A stretch of DNA of 64,000 nt from Dasypus novemcinctus (taxonomy: Eukaryota > Chordata > Mammalia > Cingulata > Dasypodidae). Below, one piece after another: positions 1 through 11,828 of the stretch (positions are counted from its first letter, which is position 1; every line of letters starts with the position of its first letter). The stretch is from contig NC_092216.1 of the NCBI RefSeq assembly GCF_030445035.2, positions 12,339,405 through 12,403,404 on the forward strand, read 5' to 3'. Position numbers and translations under genes: made by a program. The notes beneath the pieces are model-generated. The model saw only the letters and a list, made by a program, of their open reading frames with translations, made no database searches and was not told the DNA's origin.

Positions 1-408
1 CTGACTACTTTGAAGGTGTAACTGTCTACTAACAGGAAAAACACCTCTATTATTTGAATTTAAAATTACTAGAACAGGATTCCGACGCTGTCTATATAAT
101 GGGGAAGAGTCTAAATTTCTCCGTGACGGTATAGAATATCCATTGGAGGCCACAATGGCAGATCCTGGGTTAATGCTGAGCCTGTCTTGTGGGCCATGTT
201 CTACCCTAGAAGGAAAATTGCAGGGTAGGGAAAAAATAGGATTCAGTGACTTCTGGGATGTCTTCATTAGCCATTTCATCCAAGATAAGTATGGAGCTGT
301 CTTGATGACAAGAACAGGGTCATAACAGGCCATTGAGGATTCACTGACCAGTCCTACAAGTTGCCAGTGACTGCCAAAGAGACAGAAAACAGGACTACCC
401 TGCTGCAC
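1..408 (-). CDS. Protease homologue exon 5: lost catalytic Ser and C-terminal tail
   Basis: The acceptor is CTCATTCAG, ending at 409. The exon opens with VQQGSPVFC where active enzymes have GDSGGPLVC, so the catalytic Ser is Gln. [15 protein letters not shown] and [10 protein letters not shown] complete the second barrel and final helix. At least 88 further codons stay open to the window edge. This gives a Ser/Asn/Arg-rich tail with no counterpart in simple trypsins. The stop codon lies outside the window. Confidence 0.72.
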   Translation of the reverse strand, partial: MQQGSPVFCLFGSHWQLVGLVSESSMACYDPVLVIKTAPYLSWMKWLMKTSQKSLNPIFSLPCNFPSRVEHGPQDRLSINPGSAIVASNGYSIPSRRNLDSSPLYRQRRNPVLVILNSNNRGVFPVSRQLHLQSSQ

Positions 409-3400
409 CTGAATGAGGAAACAAAGAGTTTCTCTCTATATATATATATATAGATAGACAGATTTTTCATATATAAACTCATATCTTTTAATTTACATAA
501 TATATATATAATTCATATGTGAATCATTAAATTATCATGCATATATAGTTCTGTATGTGTATAAATAAAACATTTATAAATTATGTATACTATTAAATAA
601 TGTAAAAAATTAAATATAAAATTTATATATTTACTACATATAAATTCATATGACAAACCCTGCCCTGACCAAGATTGTGATTTGAGATGTGCCAGGGCTC
701 TGTCCCTGCAAAGAAACTTTAAACAACCATCAGAATCTGGCAAAAACATCTTTCTCAAAGCTCCAGAAAATAGTTAAATGTTTCAGTGACAGACTGACTA
801 CTACATCAAGTAGGTTTGGGGTAAGCAGAGTAATCCTTAAGGACATACTTGATTCAAATGTGATTGTGCCCATATATCTGGTGCAGTGTTAGGGACTGAA
901 CTAGGACACTCATTATGGCTTTGCCATCCCAGAACTTGGCCTGCATATAGAGTGACTCCCAGAGTTCTCCTACAGGATGCTATAAGAGAACAGTGAACTC
1001 TCAGTTGCCCGTGATAAAGGCTGTGAGACATACAGCGTAGGACTATGAGGAAGTGCAATTTCCCAGGGAAAAGGAGACATTCAAGTCTGTGTAAACAGGG
1101 GAGTTCCTGAACTTACATGTGCATGCAGAGGACATATGTGCAGAAAAACGTGAGCCTTTCATGATTTAGCCTTGGGCTATTCTCTAAACTCTTTATATGG
1201 ATAAAATCTGAAGTAGAGCACAAAGACAAAGATATTTCCTTCCTTTCTTCTTTCTTGTTCCTTTGTGTGTGTGTGTGTGTGAGATCTACAATAACTCTTA
1301 ACACTAGCATGAGGATACAAGCTTACAGAGCAGATGCCTCAGTATCTCAATTCCAGAGATAATATTTTAAAGTATTTACAATTCACATGTGAAGGTTGCA
1401 ACAAAAGGTTACAAAACATAAAAAGAAAATGACGGTGCCAATACAAAAGAACTGAATAAAGTATTAACCATCAATGAAGAGGACTAGAACTGGGACATAC
1501 CAGAAAAACATTTAAAATCTAGTGCTAAATAAACTCAAAGACCTGAAGGAAAACATGGACAAAGAATAATAGGAAATCAGGAAAATTACAGATAAACCCA
1601 AAGAGAGTATCATTAAGAGATAAGCTTGAAAATGGACCAAAGAGAGCTTAAGAATACAATAACACATACACTAACCACCAGAGAATTCCAACACCAGATT
1701 GTATCATAGCTGGAAAATGAAAAACAATTGAGTGAACTTAGAATAAGATAACATTGATAGTGCTGGAAAGAAAAAGATGCCAACCAAGAATCCTATCTTG
1801 AAAATGGACCAAAGAGAGCTTAAGAATACAATAACACATACAGTAACCACCAGAGAATTCCAACACCAGATTGTATCATAGCTGGAAAATGAAAAACAAT
1901 TGAGTGAACTTAGAATAAGATAACATTGATAGTGCTGGAAAGAAAAAGATGCCAACTAAGAATCCTATATCCAGAAATAACTGTCTTTCAAAAATAAAGA
2001 AGAAATTAAGAAAATCCCAGATAAACAAAATCAGAGGGAAATTGCCATCACTAGCCCAGCCATGCATGAAATAATAAAAAGTTTTCAGGTTGAAAGGAAT
2101 GGATCCTAGACAACATAATGACTCCAAATAAAGAAAAATATATTTTTTAAGGTATACATAGATAAAAATGTCAATACTATTTTATTTTTGGTTTATAAGT
2201 CCACTTTTTACATCTTAAGAGGCAAATGCATTGAAAGCAATGATAAATTAATGCTTTTGTATTCATATACACATACAATTTGAGATAAGAACTAAATAAA
2301 GGTAGGGCATGGAACAGTATAGAAACACACTTTGCATATGGTAGTGAAGTTAAATTAGTAGCAAACAAAATAAGATGGTTATAAATCTAGGATGCTAAAT
2401 TTAAGTACCATTGAATCCACAAAGAAAATATTAGAAAAAATATGCATAGAAAAAAATGAGAAGGGATTCTAAAGCATTCATTACAAAGACCAATTACATT
2501 TTTAAAAGTACAATAATGGAAGAATAGATGGACAAAAGAACATGTGTCTTATCAAAAAAAATCAAAGAATTAAATGGCAGAAGAAAGTCTTGAATTATTA
2601 GTAGTTCTTTAAATGTAAACAATAAAAGGCATCTATGAACACCTATAATTAACATGAAATTCAATGGTGAATTTCCCCTATATCAAGAACACAAGACAAG
2701 AATCCCCATTATCACTATTAGTGCTTAACATTATAATGGGAATGCTAGTCAGAGCAATTAAGCAAGAAAAGAAATAAAAGTCACCCAATTTGGAAAGGCA
2801 GAAGTATAACTACCCTTTTTCACAGAGGACATGCCTCTTTATATGTGGAAAATCTAGGAGACAGTACTATAAGAAAGCTACTAGAGTTAGTATTAAATGA
2901 ATAAAGTAAGAGGATACAGGATACATATTAAAAAATCAGTGATATTCAGGAATGAACAATCTGATAATGAAATAAAGAAAACCACTATATTTACAATATT
3001 AAGCAAAAGAAAAAATATCTATGAATAAATTTAATTAAGAACGTAAAGGACTCATTTACCTAAAGCTACAGCTCATTGCTGAAAGAAATTAAATAAGATC
3101 AAAATGCATGGAAAGATCTTCTGTACTCATGGATTAGAAAATGTAATATCATTACAATTATGTTATAATTTAACATAATCCCAACTAAACACAGTCTTCC
3201 TCACAAATTGGAAAAGCTAATTATCAGATTAATGGGAAAGTGCAGGTGATTCTAAGTAGGAAAACCATTCTTAAAAGAATAAGTGTAAGATGAAGAACTT
3301 ACACTTTCAGAATTCAAATGTTATGGCAAAGCTAGAGTAATCCAAACCATGTGGTAATGAAACAATGATGACATATAACCAATAGAGTAGAGAAATAAAT

Positions 3401-6400
3401 TCTCACATATGGCCAATTGATTTTGGGCAAGAGTACCAAGTTCATTAAATGGAGAAAGAAAAGGAGCTTTGATGAATGGTGCTGGGAAAATATATATCCT
3501 TATACAAAAAATGAAAATGAACCAATACCTAACACAATATAAAAATATTAATTCAAAATGGATCAAAGAGTAAATATAAGAACTTAAACTATAAATATAA
3601 GAAAACAGAGAATTATCTTAATTACCTCTCACGAGGCTATGGTTTCTTAGATTTTATACCAAAAGCATGAGAAACAAAATGAAAATAGATAATGGAACTT
3701 CATCAAAATTAAAATATTTTGTACATGTAATGTCTTAATGGAAAGTGAAATTCAACCAACAGTGGGGGAGAAAATATTTGAAAACCAAATATTCTAAAAG
3801 GCTTTAAAATCCAGAATATTTAAAGAAGCACTATAACTCAACAATTAAAAATAAACAATTTTAAAAATTAAATTTAACTTTAAATTAATTTAAAGCTAAA
3901 TTTAAATTTAAAATATTCAAATATTAAATCAAATATTAAATTAAAATTTACCATATTCAAATAGAACTTTCTCAGAAAAGATATACAAATGGCCAATTAG
4001 CAAATAAAAAAGCTACTTAACATCATTAACCATTAGGGAAATGCATATCAAAAGCACAATGAAATACAATCTCATACCCTCTAGAATGGCAATCAATTAA
4101 AAGTTTAATACATTCTGGTGAGGATGTGGATAAATAGGAACCCTCATATATTGTTGTTAAGAATGAAAAATGATAGAGCTCCTGCAGGAGACAGTTTGCC
4201 AGTTCCTCAAAAAATTCAAGCACACAACCAAACATATGACCAGGCAAAACCACTCCTAGGTATAAAACCAAAAGAAAACAAAGGAGTGAATTGAGCAGAT
4301 ATTTGTACACCAATGTCCCGAGCATCATTAATCAAAAGAGTCAAAAGGTTGAAGCAACCCAAATCTCCACCTAGCAGATGAACAGATAAATAAAATAGAA
4401 CATTACTCAGTCTAAGGAATGGAGTCCTATACATGCCACTGCAGGATGAACTTGAAGAAATAAGTCAGAAACAAAGGGACAGATATTGTATGATTCCACT
4501 TATATGCAATAACTAGAATATGCAGACACAAAAATTTAGAAAGTAGAGTACCTATTATCAAAGTTGGAAAGCACAGGGAGAATGCAAAATGGATACAAGG
4601 GTTTCTGTTTGGGATGGTGGGAGAGTTCTTGGTAATGGATGGTGGTAATGGCAGCACAATATTGTAAATGATATTAATTTCACTGAATAGCATGCTTGGA
4701 AATGTTTGCAATAGGAAAATTTATATTGTATATGATTTTCACTATTTAAGGGAAGGTAAAGAGCAACTAAAGAGATAATGACAATACAATGCAATACATG
4801 ATCCTGGCTTGGATCTAAATAATGGAGGGGGAAAGGCCCAAAATAGGCATTATTGAGATAGGAATATATGGAATATAGACTAAAAGGTACCCATCAATGT
4901 TCTTGAACTTGATAACTGTACTTAAGGTGGTTACGTAAGAGAATATTCTTGCAATTAGGAAATACACATGAAAGTATTATGAGTTTAAGGAGCATGATGA
5001 ATATAACCTACTCTCAAATGTTTAGGAAAAGAAAGGAAGGAAAGGGAGAAAGAAAGGAAAGGAAAGGAAAGACAAATATGCCAAAATATAAAAATGATGT
5101 ATCTGCATATGTGGAGTGGATATGTTGGAGGTTCACTGTACGGATTTTGTATATTTTTGCAACTGTCCTTTAAGTCTGAAATTATTTCAAATAAAAAATT
5201 TATGTAAAACACCCTTATGCCATAATGGACAACTATAAATGTTACATGATGTACGTTTCAAGGAGCTCCAGATTATAAGACTTGGAGAAAAAGAAAAAAA
5301 CAAATGCTGGCAGGGAAATTAGAGAAACTTTCAAATAAAAAAAAAACAACCCTGCATTATCAACATCTCTGTTTGGACATCATTATTCTCCTTTGCTGGC
5401 TGTATTTGAGTAAAGCACAAATTATACAATATTAATATTGTGGTTATCATCATCTCCACTACTATTACTTATTCAAGCCATTGTCCTTCTGATTTGGTGT
5501 CCCTGCTTCTCCCTCACTCGTACCAGCAACCCATGATTTGTTCTCCTCCTAGAGGCAGAATGATACTCAGAGTGAAAGCTAAAGTCTTCACCAGTCTCTG
5601 ATTTCACCTAACATTTCTTCCTTCTTTCATTCTTTCACCATTTTGCTTCCTTCCTAAAACATAACCTGTACTTCTCTCTAATCTAAGAAAAATTTCAGTT
5701 GTTTTTCTACTTGGAATTCTCTTCCCTCAAATAGTCACATAGCTTGCTTCCTCAAAAGCTTCAGATCCTTGCTCAAATGATATATTATTTAAAGGCCTTC
5801 TGTGATTCTCCTATTTGAATAACACAATTTCAACATCTATTACCTGCTATTTTCTTGGAATTATATTAACACTGGATATTTTACTTTTTTATTTGTTGAA
5901 TGTCATTTAGCAATAAAATATAGACTTCACAAAGGCAACTATAATTATCTGTTGTTGTTTTTTAATTGCTAGGCCAAAGCACAGTAACCAATAAATCAGT
6001 GAGGCACTTAATGTTTAATGAATGAATGAATCCTTCTGCCACTTTAATTAGTGTACAACAGTTCATTATAATAAAGTGGGAAGAGCACAAAAGTTGTTTG
6101 CTAGACTGTGGAAAAATTCCTAAATAAATCTAATTCTTAATTTTTTAAAAAGTATTCTTCATATTCCTTTTAAGAACAGAAAATATTTGAATCTTCTAAA
6201 ATGACACTTTTACCTTAAAAGTATATGATCAAATAATTCATATACCAATATGCCCCTGCCTTATTTTTTTGTTCTCATTTCAGCTATTTCTCTTACTAAT
6301 ATTTACCCCAAAATGTTTTATTGCCCAAATATTGCCTATGCTTTAAATGTTCTTACTGCATTTATATAGCTGATGTATACAGTGAAAAGCTCATTTTCTT

Positions 6401-9400
6401 TCAAAACCCTTTTTAACATCTTCATCTAGTTACATGTACATAAAATTGATTAATTCTTCATTGAACCTCTACTGTAGGCTACATTGATTTTCATAAGATT
6501 TCAACATTGATAGCATTATAATACTAAATAATTGTGCTATTATATTATAAGGTTCCTAAATACTTTGCCCATTTCTTCTGGGACCAAGAAAACCTGTTTC
6601 TTCTCTGCCCTTATGATATTGGGATTCCCAGCTTGTGTGAGTTTTCTGTCCTTAATTGCAAATTTCTTATATATTGATTTCAAATTTGTTTTTTCTTCTA
6701 TTTTGTGCTTCCAAAAAAATCTGGCAATATGTTAGTTTAGAAATAACATATTATCTCATTTATTCCTTTTCCAACTTAAATTTTAACCACTACCATAACA
6801 TGCCAATTTCTAAATTTCAAATGCCTTATATAGTTTTGCATGTCTTATTTATTTTGTTTTAAATGTCCCTCTAGGATTTTCATTTTAAATTTTATCTGTC
6901 ATATAACTACCACCCTCTCCAAAATTTATTACATGATGTCCTGGATTAGGCTTTCAATAGTTATTGTTAGACACATGTTTGTCATCACTAATTAAATGCT
7001 ATCAACTTAACAGTTGTATTATAACATAATTCCAGGATCTAAACATATCTCCTTCTATTCTTTCCAAAGACCCTTTCTAAAATAAAAATTTCCCCATATC
7101 ACAAATTCTCAGAAAAAACTTTAATGGTGTGTATATGTGTGATCTTAGGTATAAATTTATCTATGTATCTTTACGAAATTTTACATTCATATCTACATTC
7201 TCCCACCAGTAACAATAGTAACTTGGCCCTTACATACCCAGCAGTCTTGCTGTGGCTGACTCCAGATGCATAAGTTGTCAGTTGCAGTTAAGTGTATATG
7301 GCGATGGTGACAGAATGAAATGTCCAGCAACTTAACTGACAATTTTTTGATAGTGTTCCCAAAGTTACGTTGGTCTGAAGGAATAAAGATGGAAAGGATT
7401 GTGATATAGTTTTATGTCTTTTAAACACTTTATAGGCCAACTTTTTACATTACAGCTTTCAATCATATAATCAAAGGAGATTCCTGAGATACACTGATTT
7501 CTATTTTCCTTCCATCTTATTATTTAGAAACTTATACACTCATGGAATATTTTGCTCTTCCTAAATCCACCTTCAACCAAAAAATAGAATATTGAATTGT
7601 CACATTCATGCTTAGAACTCAGTTTGTTACCCTAAAAACAAGAATAATATGAATTCGATTATTTACAAATTTATTTTAAGCTTTCTCTAAAATTTGACCA
7701 TTATTTTTTTCGTAACAGTCTTCTGAGCTTCATTTATGATACAGTAGATTATTACTCTTGTGACTTACTCTGATATTGGTATACCCTGCAGTGTCTGTAC
7801 TGACAGTTATAACAGCTCTTCCAGAAGGTATTGTAAGTGTGAGAAAGTGGCATTTCTTCCCTCCTTATAGGATCTTGGAGGAAGACCACTCCTATATCCC
7901 CTTTGGTTGGATCTGTTCCAACTTGTGGATCAAAGCTGGGGTGTAGGCAGATTTTATGGCCAGATAGAGTGCCTTCTTGGTCAGTGACTCCTGAAATGTC
8001 AAATGACAAATGTTTCCTAAGGAAATAAAGAGAACAATACAATAAAATGAGAGTGATAGAGTGATAAAAATCATTTCATTAAACTTCCATTTAACATAAA
8101 ATGTTTGTCAGAGCAATGCCTTACTTACTGGGCAATATAATCCAATAAAATTTACTTTGCATGTCTATATGAAGATATTCTACATTATTATGAGCATATT
8201 TCAGAGATAATTAAAAGTTTGGGTCTAGATCACCATAATAAATTGAATATTGAACTGTGCCATGCAAATTTTTTGATTTCCAAGTACAAATAAGAGTTAT
8301 GTTGTAACTATACTGTAGTCTATTACATGTGCAGTAATATTTCTTTAAAAACAGTGTTCATACCTTAATTTAAAAAAACTTTTTTGGGGGAATGGATGTG
8401 GCTCAAATGGCTGAGCACCTGCCTCCTACATGGGAGGTCCGGGTTCAATCCCCAGTGCCTCCTAAAAACAAAGCAAAACAAAAAATAAAAAATAGAAACT
8501 GAGCAACAAATGAAAAAACAAACTCAGGAGAGCCGATGGGACTCAGTGCTGCTTCCTGTACAAAAGGTCCTGGCATCAATCTTGGTGCCCTACTACCTAA
8601 AAAAACAAAAAACAAACAAAAAATACTTTATTGCTAAAAAATGCTAACCATCCCCTGAGTCTTCAGTGAGCAGTAATCTTTTAGCTGACGGTGGGGTCAA
8701 TCCTTGATGTGATGGTTGCTGACTTATAATGGTGATGGTTGCTGAAGTTTGGGGGAATGGTAATTATGGCAATTTCTTAAAATAAGATAACAATGAAGTT
8801 TGCTACATTGATTGACTCTTCCTTTCAGAAAAAATTTCTCTGTAATGCGATGCTGTTTGGTAGCATTTTACCTGCAGTAGAATCTCTTTCAAAAGTGGAA
8901 TCAATCATTTCAAACCCTGCTGCTGCTTTATTAACTAACTTTATGCAATATTCTGAATATTTTGTTGTCATTTTAATTGTTCATAGCATATCTATCTTAA
9001 GAAACCACTTTCTTTTTCATCATAAGAAGTAACTCCTCATTCATTCAAGTTTTATCATGAGATTGCAACTATTCATTCAGAACTGCAGGCTCCACTGCTA
9101 GTGTTTTGTTTTTTGCTATGTCTACCAAATCTACAGTTACTTCCTCCACTGAAGTCTTGAAATCCTTAAAGTTATCCAAACTTCTGTAAACTTTTCCAAA
9201 TTCCTTGGATATTGATATTTTGACCTCTCATAAATTATGAAAGTTATAAAGTCATCCTAGAATGGCAAACCCTTTCCAGAAGATTGTCAGTTTACTTTGC
9301 CCAGATCTATCAGATCAATCAATATCTGTGGAAGTTAGAGCTTTACGAAATATATTTCATAAATAGTAAGACTTAAAATTTGAATTTCTCCTTGATCCAT

Positions 9401-11395
9401 GGACTATAGAACAGATGCTGTGTCAGCAGGCATGAAAACCACATTAATCTTACTGTATATTTCCATTAGAGCTCTGGGGGTGACAAGGTGCATTGTCAAT
9501 GAGCAGTGATATTTTGAAATGATTTTTTTTCTGAGAAGTGAGTCTCAACACTGAGCTTAAAATGTTCAGTAAGCCATACTGTAAATAGATGTGCTGTCAA
9601 CCAGATTCTGTTCTTCCATTTATAGAGCACTGGAATAGTAGACTTAGCATAATTCTTAAAGGTCCTATAATTGTCAGAATGGTAAATGAATATTGGCTTC
9701 AACTTAAAATCATCAGCTGCAGTAGCCCCAATAAGAGAATAAGCATGTCCTTTGAAGCTCTGAGGCTAGGCATTGACTTCTATCTAGCTATGAAGAATCC
9801 TTATATTCTTCCAAGATAAGGCTGTTTCATCTATATTGAAAATCTGTTGTTTAGTGTAACTACCTTCATCATTTATCCTAGTTAGACCTCCTGGATAACT
9901 TGCTGTTGCTTCTACATCATCACTTGCTGCTTTGCCTCACACTTTCATGCTTAAACTCACCTCTCTCAGCCTTCAAAGAATTGAAGAAAGTTTGGATTTA
10001 TTAGGGATTAGGATTTGTTTTATGGGAATATTGTGGATGGTTTGATCTTCCAGCCAGACCACCAAAACTTTCCCTGTTAGCAGTAAGATTGCTTCCCTTT
10101 CTTATTATTCATTTGTTCACTGGAGGAGCACTTTTAATTTCCTTCAAGAACTTTTCCTTTGCATTCACAACTTGGCTAACTGTCAAGTACAAGATATCAA
10201 ACCGAAGCCTTTCTCAATTTTTGACATGGTTTATTCATAAAATTAATCATTTCTAGGTTTCAATTTAAAGTGAGACCCGTGTAACTCTTTTTTCACTTGA
10301 ACACTTAGAAGTCTGGTTTTAGTTGGCTTAATTTCACTATTGTTGTGTTCAGCTATTAGGAACGTTTCAGGAGTGAAAGAGAGATGAGGAAATTGCTGAT
10401 TGGTGAAGGAGACAGAACACACAAAACAGTTATCAATTAAGTTCTCCTTACATGGGCATGGTTCATGGTATTCCAAAAGCAATTAAGTGGTAACATCAAA
10501 GATGACAGATCACAACAGATGTAACTGTTTCATTAAAAGAAAAAGTTTGAAATACTGTGTAAATTATCAAAATGTGGCAGCGACATGAAGTGAAAAAATA
10601 CTATTGGAAAAATGGCACCAGTTGACTTTCTTGACGCAAAGGTTGCCACAAAACTTCAATTCATAAAACATGCAATATCTACAAAGTGCAATAAGGCATA
10701 GTAAAACAAGATATATCTCTATACCCTGAATAAAATTTCATACTTCATTTTTACTATAATATTTTTTAAAATATCAGTTTCTTTAATGCATCAAAATTGA
10801 ATGGAAATTCAGTTATGATAAGGTGAATATTAAAGATATATCTATGATCCATTTCTTATGGCTCTAGCTATACTTACATTTTAATCAGACAGCTTGCTGT
10901 GGAGAGGATCCACCACTGACTCAGGATAATGCCCTGGCAGGTTTCAGCCATGGACACTAGCCATGGGATGTTGTCTGATGCTGACAGTGGAGTAATCTTT
11001 GGAGTCAAAGAGCTTAGCAACTGCTTTTGAGAATGGGGCACTGCAACGGATCAGATAGAAAGAGTTAACCATAACATGAAAACCGCCTTGTTGACTAATT
11101 AATGAAATCTATTTTTTTCTGTTGGATAGATATGGGAAAGTGGAGGTACTAAGAAAAATGAGGAGGGCTAAAGAAAAGGTGACCAAAAATATGGGATAGA
11201 AAAAAGAGAAGCATAAGGAAGAAATTGAAGATAAGATACATAACAAGAAGGAAAAAAGAAAAATGTTTTTTAAAAGTAAAGAAAACAAAAAACATCTACA
11301 AATAAAAGGGAAAAAATCCTAAGTATCTGTAACTTACCACCACAACAGTGAAAAGCCAATCCCAAAAATTGGTAGAAGCAAAGTGGAGCTCTCAT
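1..11395 (-). CDS. S1-family serine-protease homologue, five exons, catalytically dead (runs off window start)
   Basis: Reading the minus strand gives exons 11395-11338, 11040-10878, 8016-7769, 7374-7238 and 408-1. Every intron is GT-AG with good donors (GTAAGT three times, GTATGT once). Intron phases are 1, 2, 1, 0, the classic layout of chymotrypsin-like genes. The joined frame has no stop in 338 codons. Exon 1 gives a short hydrophobic signal-like leader. The S1 core follows: WWILSTASC around the His57 site, GDIGVVFL around Asp102, [14 protein letters not shown], and YLSWMKWLM as the C-terminal helix. The eight usual disulfide cysteines (C42/58, 136/201, 168/182, 191/220 equivalents) are at residues 54, 70, 142, 211, 178, 192, 201 and 230. 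The catalytic His is Ser69 and the Ser is Gln205; Asp114 remains. No activation IVGG is seen. A secreted pseudoprotease is inferred. I cannot name the orthologue; PRSS54-like inactive testis proteases are the nearest architecture I know. Confidence 0.8.
409..1389. other. Intronic DNA, no recognised gene
   Basis: This is the distal part of protease-homologue intron 4. It holds AT-rich simple sequence (440-660, with TA runs) and a (TG)n tract at 1263-1281. The stretch around 660-1080 has the mixed base composition of a decayed LTR and shares a short CTGTCC-TGCAAAGAAACTT segment with 22305-22330. I see no coding exon here. Confidence 0.4.
1390..5215 (+). mobile_element. L1 retrotransposon, decayed, ORF1 end to 3'UTR
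   Basis: The order matches an old mammalian L1. An ORF1 tail and inter-ORF segment (1390-2120) is followed by reverse-transcriptase-like ORF2 remnants (2600-4100) and the typical C-terminal 'miniature-cell' region (4020-4560). A 3'UTR with a polypurine tract (about 5026-5072) ends near 5215. There are many frameshifts and stops, so no intact ORF remains. It lies inside intron 4 of the protease homologue, in the opposite orientation to that gene. Confidence 0.8.
1625..1968 (+). repeat. 172-bp tandem duplication within L1
   Basis: Units 1625-1796 and 1797-1968 are the same 172-bp segment of L1. I see only two differences, a C/G change in the ACACATACA-TAACC region and a C/T change near the unit end. 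The duplication is therefore much younger than the surrounding decayed L1. Confidence 0.9.
5470..6035. mobile_element. L2/CR1-like LINE remnant
   Basis: The segment resembles the L2 3' region. It has a CTTGGAATTCTCTTCCCTC-like block near 5715, a GCTCAAATGATA block with the AAGGCCTTCTGTGATTC motif (about 5770-5810), and an AATGAATGAATGAA end at about 6017-6030. It is strongly diverged and has no ORF. It lies in intron 4 of the protease homologue. Confidence 0.5.
6036..7237. other. AT-rich intron sequence, nothing recognised
   Basis: This is the proximal part of protease-homologue intron 4. I searched it on the minus strand for a catalytic-Ser exon before finding that exon at 408-1. None is present here, and I see no clear repeat family. 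Confidence 0.4.
7238..7374 (-). CDS. Protease homologue exon 4
   Basis: The acceptor is CCTTCAG at 7381-7375 and the donor GTATGTAAG starts at 7237. The exon supplies 46 open codons in phase with exon 3. It contains Cys equivalents 168, 182 and 191 in the order [22 protein letters not shown]. It ends in phase 0 just before the catalytic-Ser exon, as in trypsin-like genes. Confidence 0.7.
7769..8016 (-). CDS. Protease homologue exon 3: Asp102 exon
   Basis: The acceptor is TTCCTTAG at 8024-8017 and the donor GTAAGT starts at 7768. The exon encodes residues 75-156 and retains an HPSFDP strand and [12 protein letters not shown], matching the NDIALLxLxxPI block with its Asp. The usual CWVTGWG that follows is replaced by a Cys/Tyr-rich segment, although the Cys136 equivalent (FWKSC) is kept. 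Confidence 0.75.
8180..10735 (-). mobile_element. Tigger-type DNA transposon, transposase remnant on minus strand
   Basis: The sequence follows a pogo/Tigger (Tigger1/2-like) element almost end to end. The TIR-proximal part lies at 8195-8370, and the antisense transposase coding region runs from about 8780 to 10210. The far end at 10220-10735 includes the AATGGCACCAGTTGACTTTCTTGACG-type block. The transposase frame is broken by stops and indels, and only fragments remain open. It sits in intron 2 of the protease homologue and is split by a younger SINE. Such elements are ancient in eutherians and long inactive. Confidence 0.85.
8386..8620 (+). mobile_element. tRNA-derived SINE (xenarthran, dimer-like)
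   Basis: The left monomer begins GGGGGAATGGATGTGGCTCA with an intact B-box-like GGTCCGGGTTCAATCC and a CCTCC terminus. An A-rich linker and a decayed second monomer (about 8524-8600) follow, then an A-rich tail. It interrupts the Tigger element between ATTTAAAAAAACTT and AAAAAATACTTT, which look like an A-rich target-site duplication. Confidence 0.7.
10878..11040 (-). CDS. Protease homologue exon 2: N-terminal barrel with the lost catalytic His
   Basis: The acceptor is at 11042-11041 (TTGCAG) and the donor GTAAGT starts at 10877. The exon encodes residues 20-74. It contains the short [12 protein letters not shown] segment and [12 protein letters not shown], where the His of the usual TAAHC motif is Ser. 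No Arg/Lys-IVGG activation site is visible, so zymogen activation is probably not used. Confidence 0.75.
11338..11395 (-). CDS. Protease homologue exon 1: start codon and signal-like leader
   Basis: The ATG is at 11395-11393 on the minus strand, and 19 codons follow before a GTAAGT donor at 11337-11332 (phase 1). The encoded leader has a Leu/Phe-rich core ending in Cys-Cys-Gly, as expected for the signal-peptide exon of an S1 gene. Its frame joins that of exon 2 exactly. An upstream noncoding exon cannot be excluded, and no TATA box or CpG cluster is evident above 11395. Confidence 0.65.
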
Positions 11396-11828
11396 TTTGG
11401 TTCAAGTGGGAGAAAATGCAAAATAGGGCTCTAAGAGCATAGCTACCTAGGTAGAAAATGAAATTACAGGGTATAGAATGTCTGACATCATAACAACTAT
11501 TTGTGAGATAACTAGCTTCATTCTATTATGATCAACTGACTAGCGTTGTTATATGTCAGAAATATAGCCAAGTTAAAGCTGATTACAAAATTAAAATTTT
11601 AGTCTTCAATTCAATGTCCCTACATTTGGCATTATCATGTGGTTTTTATTAACCATACAATATGATTTCCTAATTAAAGAACTGTATGACCTGACAGGGA
11701 AAGAAATTAATAAAACATTGTTAACTATTAAAAGTAATGTACAGATTAGTATACAAAATGATAGTATGATCGCATTTTCATTCATACATTTATCCACATG
11801 TACACATATACTCATAATTATGTCAACT
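11396..11828. promoter_or_regulatory. Upstream flank of the protease homologue, no defined promoter
   Basis: This AT-rich sequence lies 5' of the minus-strand start codon. I see no CpG cluster and no convincing TATA box at a fixed distance. The promoter is therefore unassigned, and an upstream noncoding exon could lie here. Confidence 0.2.
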
